Assembly (NCBI RefSeq): GCF_000708205.1
Contig: NW_014575551.1
Location: 62,001-126,000 of the forward strand
DNA: 64,000 nt
Source of the DNA: Mixia osmundae IAM 14324
Taxonomy: Eukaryota; Basidiomycota; Mixiomycetes; Mixiales; Mixiaceae
Reading direction: 5' to 3'
In this document: piece by piece, positions 38,368 through 47,100 of the stretch
Layout of the letters: each line of letters opens with the position of its first letter
Numbering within the stretch: the stretch's first letter is position 1
Position numbers and translations under genes: made by a program
Notes under the pieces: generated by a model
What the model was told of the DNA's origin: nothing
The model's input: only the letters and a program-made list of their open reading frames with translations
Databases searched by the model: none

Positions 38368-38726
38368 GCTACTCACGCCTTCCCGTGGCCAAGTGAAGGC
38401 AACTCGCGCGCGTGCATTATGCCGGATTGCTGAGGCACCCTACGCGAGCGCACACCCGTCGTCAAAGGAGCAATCGTACTTCTTATGCGCATAGGACATC
38501 GCTAGCTCAAGTTTTGGACCCCTTGGGAAAGGCATGCGATCACGAGAGCTTTAAGCATTCCATGGCGTCTCTCAAACTGGCTTAGCTTCATGTGAGACTA
38601 TGTATGCAAGCATGAGCACAATCAGGTGTCGTCCATGAATTGGATGCACACCTCAAGTCGCACTGCATCCGCCAATGGTGGGCCACAACTGTATCCGAGT
38701 GAGCTCGAGGTCAATTTGCAAAGGCT

Positions 38727-38905
38727 TCAAATGGCTCGTGTTTCCTCGCGCTGAAATGCCTGATTGATCGAGATCCTGATCGACCGGGCGCCAATGGCTA
38801 GGCTCGGCGCTTGCCGAAGCCAGACTCGAGCGATATCGCCCTCGAGCTGGCCAAGTGTACGAAGGTGAATCGACAGCTCGATGACACGTGGCGAGTCCGC
38901 GTCGT
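38727..38905 (-). pseudogene. Coding-like fragment, no start codon
   Basis: On the minus strand the frame RVIELSIHLRTLGQLEGDIA, continuing RVWLRQAPSLAIGARSIRIS, shows the C/G-ending codons of neighbouring genes and ends at a stop at 38727. There is no in-frame ATG upstream and I found no exon to join. It may be the remnant of a degraded gene or a short exon of an unrecognised one. I cannot assign a family. Confidence 0.25.
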
Positions 38906-38956
38906 GAGCACGTGTCAACTCACCATCACATACACGTGTCAAGTGAACATCACGTG
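38885..38956 (+). repeat. Array of four CACGTG E-boxes within a 24-bp tandem repeat
   Basis: CACGTG occurs at 38885, 38909, 38933 and 38951 (spacings 24, 24, 18). Positions 38909-38932 and 38933-38956 are imperfect copies of one 24-bp unit. CACGTG is the classic bHLH (Cbf1/Pho4/Myc-type) site and is palindromic, so strand is arbitrary. Confidence 0.6.
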
Positions 38957-39695
38957 ATCTTGGTGCACGTCAGATAGCTAAAGGTCACCAAGGTCACAAA
39001 CTTTTAGTGGTACCGATGCGACGGTTCATAGAGCATCTTGATCTTGTTTGAGCAAAAACGGGCTGAATCTTCTGTAGCGATACTTACGTAGCGTATAGTA
39101 AACGCTGAGACAGTTTTGCTCAAACTGCTCAGATCGCGCTCACGCTGACTGTAACACATTGATAGCTTCTGTACGACCACTAGACAGAGCTCGAGAGCAT
39201 TTGGATTTACTTTGATTGTAGTCATGACGTGGAGCTGTGTAGTCTAGCTGATCACGTGCTAGCTTGCTCTCGTCGGGCGCCACCTTTGCTCGGACTCGAA
39301 GTCTTGCGAGCAGACGGACGCCTTCGGAATGCCGTTGAGCGGGATCCTCCTCACAGTAGATCTGTGGTGATGTTGAGGGGAAGCAGCTACGGACACACAA
39401 AACTTTCATTCACAGAACGCACAAGCACTCTCATATTTATAGCGGAAAGATGCATGTAGCTCTGTCTGCCTGTGTGTGACCCGTAGTATACATTCCTCTT
39501 TGCAAGCATATCGCAACATCATGTTATTAAATCGGTCGAGAGATCAGACGAGATCTGGCCACCAGCTTGGGGCTGAGTAGCAATCTTTCTCCAGGGCATG
39601 CTTGTGACTTGACTACTCGAGGGCACTGTCACCCAGCTCCTTCGATTGCATCTTCTAGTATCCGTTGACTGCAGTAGAGTGTCTTCGGCTATCGC

Positions 39696-39741
39696 ACTCG
39701 TGTGCGGTTGCAATTTAAAGTGACTGCAACCGCACACAAGT
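39696..39741. repeat. 17-bp inverted repeat with 12-nt AT-rich loop
   Basis: The left arm (39696-39712) reads ACTCGTGTGCGGTTGCA and the right arm (39725-39741) is its reverse complement with one mismatch. The loop contains ATTTAAAG. It could form a hairpin or be a paired protein-binding site. It lies in the gene-poor interval, far from any recognised 3' end. Confidence 0.65.
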
Positions 39742-40130
39742 CGAGCATCGTGCAATTGTTAATTTTGCTATATCAGCTCGCTGGTGTCGTGACTGACTGC
39801 CGTCTTGGTGCCGGACGAGCAACCGACGATCCGTGATCTTACGGCCAGACTTTGTTGCACGAGCAGATGCAGCATGTCATCGTCGCTCTTCATGGACCAC
39901 AAGGTTGAAGTCATTCCGCGCAAAACTCGGCGAGCCTGCCAGGCCGTCGAAAGAGCTTCAAGAGTATGCATTCCTGGCCAGATCAGAGGATGCGACGGGT
40001 GTGCGTGTACAGAGAGGAGGCACGGTGCGAGGAGGTGCAAGTCTAAATGTCTGGTGGCAAAAGGCTGCGTGGCATTTCGCGGCACGATTGACGCGATCTG
40101 ATTCCTCGCTGTCACAAGCTCGCATCGAAC

Positions 40131-40472
40131 ATGGGCTGGCTATGGACTAGCACGAGCAGAGACAGCGACAGCGATCGGGGTTCCATCAGCTCGAGCGACA
40201 GCGCTACCGCATCGATCGAGAAGGCCAACAAATTTGTCACGCCTCTCAACCCCCAGGGTATCAAGCCGTGAGTCTGCCTGCACACGGAGCTTGACAGGTC
40301 CTGACCATCGGTCGCTCGCAGTTGCTGTGCTTGTCCAGAAACGAAGAAGCCTCGGGACGACTGTTTCCTCCGCAACGGACCCCCTGAGCCTGGATCGAGG
40401 GCGGAGCAAGCCTGTCAAGAGCTGATTGCTCAGCATCGGCAGTGCATGGCCAATCTAGGGTTCACCATCTGA
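40131..40472 (+). CDS. COX17: Copper chaperone for cytochrome c oxidase, Cox17
   Basis: Cox17 delivers copper to Sco1 and Cox11 in the mitochondrial intermembrane space. Two exons (intron 40268-40321: GTGAGT donor, CTGAC branch) give 95 residues. The copper-binding motif KPCCACPETKKPRDDCFLRN is split by the intron between KP and CC. It is followed by ACQELIAQHRQCMANLGFTI, the twin-cysteine helix and typical GF-hydrophobic end. The N-terminal 40 residues are Ser/Asp-rich and longer than in yeast. Both exons are short and easily missed. Confidence 0.92.
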
Positions 40473-40530
40473 ATGCTCAGGATCGGTTGGGATGCATAGT
40501 GCGGCAATGTGCATGTCCAGACAACGAGGC

Positions 40531-41579
40531 TCAGAGCATCTGGACATCCGCAAGGCGGTCTTCGAGGAGCCTGATCAATGTCGAGAGACCTAGCTCGAAG
40601 CCAACATCTTTGCCTGCTCCCGGCGTCGCTCGCGTGTGAGCAAAATCGATCAAGCGCACATCGCAACAAGGCAGGTGAGGCTGTCCGGTTTCTGCCAGAG
40701 TCTCGATTGGACGGTGAGGCAGTTGTTGTCGCCATGCAGTCCCACAACTTTCGTAAGCGATCAAAACGCTGCTGGCTCGCGCTCGCCATTCAAGCTGACC
40801 TGTCAAGCGAGCAAACTGCCTCAGTCTCGATATCAACGTTGTCAGGATGTATTCGAGACTGCGGGCGGCCATTCCGGCCGGGCTGTGAGACTTCTCAGCT
40901 TCCGTGGTAGGCAGACATTCCTCTGCGCAAGGGAAGAAGCGCTGCATTGCAGTCGGCAGCTCGGTTGCGGTGATATGCTTGCCATACTGCTTGTCTGTGA
41001 GAGCATATGCCTGACGCGCTTCGTCCCACACCTGCGCGCTCACGGGTCAATAGCTGAGGACTGCCAGCGAATACTCTGCTCGCCTTGAAGCCAGTGATGC
41101 GGAGACCCATCGAGCTCGAGGTGGTCGTCAGACTGGCTTGCAGCATACGAGCCTGCTTGTCAGGCGGCGCATCCTCATCGAAAAGTTGTTGCCCAAGCTT
41201 GACGTCTATGACGTTCGGCCGCTCGAATGGGGCCAGGACATTCTCGACAGCGAGCCACTGTATCCTTTGTCAGCGTGCCTGCAGCGTTGCGCGGACGTCG
41301 CCGACATACATGAGGATGCGGAGGCAGATGAGCAAGCCAGGCCGGCTTGATGTTGCGCAGTCGAGGTAGACAGTCCGCCATCAGGCGAGCGCTCAGACGA
41401 GGTCCGTCCCCAGTGTAGAACTGTATCTCACGAGCGGACGATCGCTTGAGCAGTGTACGCCCTTGATCGACAAGGAAGAGGGTGTCGCGGTGACCAGCGA
41501 CTTGATGCTCAAAGGGCGTAAAGGGAGAGTCTGAGCCTGCTGCTGCGTCATCTGAAAAGCTCGTCGGGCTCTTCTGCAT
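40531..41579 (-). CDS. ARG82: Inositol polyphosphate multikinase (IPK superfamily)
   Basis: IPMK/Arg82 phosphorylates inositol phosphates and PIP2 and has nuclear roles. Three exons give 314 residues: FTPFEHQVAGHRDTLFLVDQ and SAREIQFYTGDGP, then after a perfect GTATGT-CTGAC-CAG intron WLAVENVLAPFERPNVIDVK (PxxxDxKxG motif, continuing LGQQLFDEDA), SSSMGLRITGFK, then VWDEARQAYALTDKQYGKHI and the C-terminal motif DVRLIDFAHTRATPG. The second intron (41032-41083) looks GC-AG. Start ATG 41579 lies 32 nt inside the end of PCC1 on the same strand; an unseen alternative 5' exon is possible. Confidence 0.85.
41032..41083 (-). other. Probable GC-AG intron in the inositol polyphosphate kinase gene
   Basis: Exon TTCAAG is followed by GCGAGC, with the intron ending GCGCGCAG before GTGTGGGAC. 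This joins TGFK directly to VWDE, the spacing I expect for fungal IPMKs. A GT site nine bases downstream (GTATTC) would also keep frame but insert Ala-Ser-Arg. Confidence 0.5.
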
Positions 41580-41917
41580 CTCTGAAACCAGCCGATGGGC
41601 CGAGCTCGTCGATGGTCTGGACGATGAGCTCGATGTCGCTGAGAAAGTGGTTGAGCGACACCCGGGCTTGGCGTATCGAGAGAGCTTCGAAGCTGGCCTG
41701 GAGCGATGTACCTGCGGCGGTGAGCGTGCGTTTGATCATGTAAGGCTTGATCTCTTGGTCTATGGACAGTATCGTGCGTGCGAGCTCGGCCTGCTCCTCC
41801 GTCAGGAACGGCACGACAACTTTACTGCAGCCACCCGTTCGTGCGGTCAGCTCGTCGTGCGCACTCGAGGCTGGCTGGACGCTTGCATCGTGTGCCAATC
41901 GGTCGGTGCTGCAGCAT
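41548..41917 (-). CDS. PCC1: KEOPS/EKC complex subunit Pcc1
   Basis: Pcc1 is the dimerisation subunit of KEOPS, which makes the tRNA t6A modification. Two exons (40-nt intron, GTGCGC donor, CTGAC branch) give 109 residues, close to the family's usual 80-100. MLQHRPIGTRCKRPASL is followed by DKVVVPFLTEEQAELARTIL, then IDQEIKPYMIKRTLTAAGTS, SLQASFEALSIRQARVSLNH and FLSDIELIVQTIDELG. The C-terminal GFRDAEEPDELFR overlaps the start of the downstream kinase. It is the only clear same-strand overlap in the window. Confidence 0.85.
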
Positions 41918-42241
41918 TCATGGCCCCGCCAGCTCTGACGAAGGCGCACGCAAACCGGGGGCTCACACACGGCAGCCTGACTTTGAAGCTTGAGAGCCCG
42001 CGCCAGCTTGGCTCTTGGCCCAAGCCTGATTGACCAGATGTGAGTCCTCCCCGCCAGCACAGCGACTTGCACACTCTCTATGATGAGGCACAAAACCAAT
42101 ACAGCATGTTAGACTTCCGATTGCTCGGCCACCGAGCGCTGAAGGACACCAGTTTTGCACGTCAGCCTGACCGTTTTCCCTTTGCGATCCTTGTCCGATG
42201 CCTGCTCGTCTCAGAGCTGATCGTGCCTCTGCTACAGCACC
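41918..42241. other. Divergent intergenic region between PCC1 and TFB2
   Basis: 324 bases between divergent start codons. The PCC1-side frame remains open upstream but lacks an ATG and splices badly, so I treat it as leader and promoter sequence. No repeat or RNA gene seen. Confidence 0.4.
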
Positions 42242-44116
42242 ATGGACGGTGTCATCGTCGATCGCAGCACAGACGAGCAGGCTCTTTCGGGCATCTATCG
42301 CTATCTGGACTCTTTGCCCGAATCGACGCTCTCGAGATTGTACGCCTTGCCGTCATCAAGCTTGGCAGTCTTCCGCCTGCTGCCGAGCACTGCTCAGCAC
42401 CTCATCGTCAACGCACTCTGGCAGGAGCATGACATACCCCAGCAGGATCTGCATACTTATACAAAGCGTGGCGAGGGCCGCAGGCAAGCCCTCTGGCTTT
42501 CCTGAAGCTTCAACACTGACGCAGCATGAGCGTCACACAGGCAGCTAGACACTGCCATAGCCGCACTACAGCGGCTACACATCGTCCAGCTCATCGCGGG
42601 CGAGCCCACCGGTAATACCGTGTTTGCGTTGTCGCACATCTTTCGAAAGAGTCTGCGCAAGGCTCTGACCGGCGCGTGCGTATAAGTCGGCATCTTCCAG
42701 CAAAGGCATGCTGACAAGTCCCAAATCGATCGAACAGCGGCAAGGATAGCTCGTTCGGCTGGTTTGCACGCTCGAGCCGCGACGAGAACGCGCTGTCTAT
42801 ACCCCAACTCGACGAGTATGCGACAGATCAATGGGATAGCTTGCTGCACTGTCTCGTCGGCTCAGAGAGATCACAGCAGCCCAGCAAGGCTGTCATAGAT
42901 CTCCTTGTTGCTGCAGGCCTACTATCGAGCGGTGACCGGGACACAAGAAGGATCACCTCGCTCGGCTTTCAATTTCTTCTCGAGGATGTCAATAGTCAGC
43001 TATGGAGCCTCTTGCTTCACTATCTCAAGCTGTCCGAGGTTCGCTCGTCCGACCAATCGCCTGCAAGTACTGACACGACAGGCCGCAGGATGCGGGGACC
43101 GATCTCAAGGAGGTGATTGCGCTCGTGTTCCAGATTGGTAATCAGGAGCTTGGAAGGGTACGTCTCGTAGGCGCGCGAGCTACCTCCGTCTGAGAAGAGG
43201 GCCAGGTATATTCGAGCGAGACACTCAACCCGCTGCAGCTGCACATCTTGAAGACTTTCGGCGGACTCGGCCTTGTTTACGTCTATAAGGCAGATCTGCT
43301 GAGCTCTGTTCGGTCCGCTAGCTTATCTGCACATTGCAGTCCGGTGACTATAGCCCAACGCGGCTTGCGGTCACCCTCACCTCCGGTGCGCCGCCTCTTC
43401 TCAAGGCCGGCACAGCAGAAGAAGAGCAAGGCTTTCTCATACTCGAGACGAATTATCGAGTGTACGCTTACACGCGTGAGTGCTCGATCTGGTGCTTTAT
43501 GCATGCCGCTGAATAAGCTAGCCATAGAGAATCCACTGCAGATTGCTGTCTTGAATCTTTTCGTCGCGCTAAAGTCTCGCTTTCCCGGACTTGTCGTCGG
43601 CATGATCACTCGCGAAAGCATAAAAGCAGGCTTGGCCAACGGCATCAAGTCTGATCAGGTCTGCTTGCAGCTTCAATTCGCCTTTGCTGAGCTGACCCTG
43701 CAAACACCAGATTATCGCATTCCTGACCGCTCATGCACACCCACAGATGCGCAAACAGGTTCGCTATCACCAATCGCAATCCTTGCCATGGCTCAACGAA
43801 GTCCTCAGGAGCCGCTGCTACCGCCAACTGTGGTTGATCAGATCAAACTTTGGGAACGGGAGAAGAACCGAGTCAAAACCGAGCCTTGTCAGCTCCTTGT
43901 TAAACGTGCTCTGCATTACGCTGACACCAACGTTAAGGCTTCCTCTACGATGACTTTCGCTCGCAGGCCGACTACGATCTCGTCTGCGACTACGCGAAAC
44001 AAATCGGTGCTGTCCTCTGGCTCGGCGAACCGGGCAGCAGACGCTTTGCTACGACAGAGGACGGTCATGTGCAGGTGAGGGGATTCATCCAGCGTCGAAT
44101 GGCTGTCACTTCTTAG
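42242..44116 (+). CDS. TFB2: TFIIH core subunit Tfb2 (p52)
   Basis: Tfb2 anchors the XPB/Ssl2 helicase in TFIIH for transcription and nucleotide excision repair. Many short exons are visible: YRYLDSLPESTLSRLYALPS with LAVFRLLPSTAQHLIVNALW, LDTAIAALQRLHIVQLIAGE with FALSHIFRKSLRKALTGA, LDEYATDQWDSLLHCLVGSE, ITSLGFQFLLEDVNSQLWSL, LGRLAIYSSETLNPLQLHI, GFLILETNYRVYAYT, NPLQIAVLNLFVALKSRFPG with GMITRESIKAGLANGIKSDQ, IIAFLTAHAHPQMRKQ and EPLLPPTVVDQIKLWEREKN. The C-terminal domain reads YDDFRSQADYDLVCDYAKQI and ends RRMAVTS. Not every splice site is resolved. The stop is 10 bp from THO2's. Confidence 0.85.
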
Positions 44117-44126
44117 GCGCCATTGC

Positions 44127-47100
44127 CTAGGCGCGTCGTCTTGTACGCCTTGCGGAGTCGTTTGTCGGTGATCTCGAGTGTAGCCTAGACGTACGCGAAG
44201 TAGTCTGACCGGGCTCCGAAAGCCGGTCGTTCAGTCGCAACGCATTGCTTTCTGAGTTGCTAGCTCGCTCTGTCGGTGTAGCGCGTCGCTGAGAGCGCGC
44301 GGACTGTTCACTGACTCTTCGAGATGAAGCAGATCGATCTGGACGTGATTGACCGCTCGCATCGGCTAAGCTTGTCGGCGGGAAGAGCGGTGCTGCAATG
44401 CGGTTGGTGGCCTGCCCTCTTATTGATACTCTGCCCGGCTCGCGTTCGGCTGCAGCGTTTGCTGTGGACGCTTCTATGTCGCGGTCACTGCGTTCTTTTG
44501 GCGAGTCGCGTGCCGAATCAACACGACGTGAGCTACGTAACTCTTGTTGACGTGCGGCGAGCTCGCTCATCCTCTGACGCTTGTCGGGCGGCGGTGGCTC
44601 ACCATCGTCAGCATCACGCTGTCGATCGTCCCGGCTAGCAGGACGGCGATACGTCGATGAAGCGGAAGCATGTCGTCCGTCGTCTGCTTCCAGGTCTCTA
44701 CCACGTCGTCGGGCTCTATCGCGATCACTGTCCCAATCCGTACGACTTGACTTTGACGCGCCATTGCGTTGACTGTCAAAGTCACCATCAGCGGCCGACC
44801 TGTGCATGCCGCTGCGCCCGTTGCTGATGTATTGCGCCCGGCTCGATGGCTCAGCCGGCTTGATTTCATCCTGACCCAATCGTGCACGCTCATGTTTGCC
44901 AGGCTCCGCCGGAGCAGCGGGAGGCTGCCGGCTCGATCGCGCCCTGGCATAGGAAGCCTCACTGGCAGCGTCCGACTCAGTGCGGCTATGACGAGGGCCT
45001 GTGGGCACGGCTCGAACAGTGTTGTCGCCGTGAGTACTTCGTGGCGAAGCTGCGCGTGAAGATGTGCCCGGCGTGCCATTGTAGCTCGCGCGGTCTTGCT
45101 TTGCGTCCTCCTGTGGCGCGCCTGATCCATTTGGCAGGCCATTATCAGGTGCTGCCCTGCCAGTCCGAGCGTTACCCATGTTTTCGGAAGCTTTCCTGAG
45201 GGCAGCTTCGCGGTCGCGAGGCATGTAGGAGGCCTTCTCGGATGTCGCTGAAACAGGCTGTGATCTACTTGGATCGGCACTGTCTGTCAGCTGTGAAAAT
45301 GGCGTGCTCCGGTCGTCTGCAGGGTCTGTTGCCTTTCCGTTGACAGCACGTTGTTCGACGCTGGGCATCGCAACGCTTGCTTGCATGTCGCCTGAGACTG
45401 CCGGCTTGGCGAACTCGTCAGCTCGGCTTTCACTTGACAGACCAGCGGTCATCGCAACCGTGTTCTGAGCTGACGGTGTGCCGCTAATTGGGGGTTGCGG
45501 CGTAGCAGCAGGCCGCACGGGGATTGGCGCCTTTGCCTCTCGAGAGGACATTATCTGTTGGGCTTTCTGAAGAACGGCAGAATACCTGAGAGGCACACCT
45601 CAGCAAAGTAGACTTGAGTCAAGGTCCCTTACCCAGCTGCTTGAATCTTCAAGTCCTCTCTGGTCTCTGTCTTCGACAATTCAGTGACATCTGCAAGCAT
45701 GAGTTGGCAGAGATTGAGGTTGTATGGGAATGAAGGCGACAATTTGTTCAGTACAATGAGTGCGTTTCGAATGCGCATATAGTCACCCGAGAGCAAGCAA
45801 GCTTTGCAGCTCTGCATCGTGCAACCAGGTCAGAAGAAAGAAGCACGATAGAGGGCGACGCATACGCTCTGAATTCGATTCTGCCATTTGTTGAAGACTG
45901 TGCGAAAATCGTTGTGCGGCAAAGGCTTGCCAGGATGGAGGTCAAAACCAGTAATCTTCCGATCCTCGGGCAGATCCGTGCCCGTTGCTTCTTTTGCGAA
46001 AAGGTTTGCATCGCGAAACCAATTGCTTAGCGTTCCGAGGACTTCTGCGAGGAATCGCGCTGGATTGTGTTGCGTCAACAGCGAGTCTGTGCTACGCGTG
46101 CGCCTGTACTTACAGTAATTGCGGACCTCGTACTCTGTGCACGTCCAGATCTCGCCAGCAAGCCACTCACCGAATATCTGCACGTCGACGTCAGCACAGG
46201 GCTATTCAAGAGGCGCGGATCATTTCCGACTGACTCGATCGTACAGCGATAGCGTTGGGAATTGTCGTGATCCAAGCGAATGCGCGGTGCGGATGAACTG
46301 TGCGCAGAAAACGGCGTCGATAGGTGACATGCGAGCGCGAGGCAAGATGCACATCTGCATGAGTTGATGCGCGGTCTGGCTCTTCTGCCGTTTGTGCATA
46401 GATTTGAACCAGTGATCCTTCTCGGTGTTGAGACGCTTCATAGTCCTTTTTCGCCAGGCATTCTGCTCGCCAACCTCTGCCAGTAAACCGTTCGCGATTT
46501 CTGTCAGTCTGGCTTGCGTCTTGGGCTCGGCATCATTGCCCATTGTGCTTAATCGAGTTATTTCCCGCTCATATGACGCAGTTGGCACAATGATATCGAA
46601 CATCGACAGCTGCCAGAACGTCACATAGAAGCCAGGCGCAAAAAATGCTTTGGCTGTGCGCGGTAGGTGCCTTTCCGCTTCAAGAATGAATGGCTGCAAA
46701 GACTCCTGCCATATGGCCTCGCTGGGCTCAGCAATCGCCGGTATACTGTTGACGGACACAGAGGCATTGTCCGCATCTGCCATGGTGGCGTCGTCGTTAG
46801 TCTGATCCAATGTCTTGCCCGCAGACAAAGGCGTCGTCAAACCTTCGGCGGTATCGCCGTTGACGACCGGCGCGACAGATGTCGAGCTTTCCTCGAGCTG
46901 CATGGACACGTCTGCCGCAACCTCCGGGAGGCGAGGGGCTGCAAGCGCGAGTAGATGGGTAAGTTTGGGTCGCAAGAGGCTCAGCGCCATGCTCATATCA
47001 ATGTCGAATGTGCCGACGAGTGCGTCGAGGGATGGCAGGAGCTCTGCATATTCAGCCTCGTTCAATTGGGTTTGCAGGAATTCTGCATACTGCAGTAAGA

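Larger units (their letters stand above)
38368..40130. other. Gene-poor 1.76-kb interval between MED6 and COX17
   Basis: This is by far the longest stretch without a convincing gene, and parts of it (about 38950-39230 and 39480-39780) are more AT-rich than the rest. It holds a coding-like relic (38727-38905), a cluster of CACGTG boxes (38885-38956, plus one at 39252-39257), a 17-bp inverted repeat (39696-39741) and an uncertain open frame at about 39833-40100. I see no tRNA, transposon ends or long direct repeats. Confidence 0.5.

Noticed and set aside
38368-40130. Gene-poor stretch as a transposon or LTR relic
   Set aside because: No terminal repeats, target-site duplication, reverse transcriptase, integrase or transposase motifs were found.
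41963-42160. Upstream extension of the PCC1 frame to 42099
   Set aside because: No ATG in that frame; a two-exon model starting at 41917 gives the correct phase and a family-like protein.
44324-45199. Plus-strand open frames opposite the THO2 tail
   Set aside because: They arise from Arg/Ser codon periodicity on the minus strand; no family similarity or splice structure.
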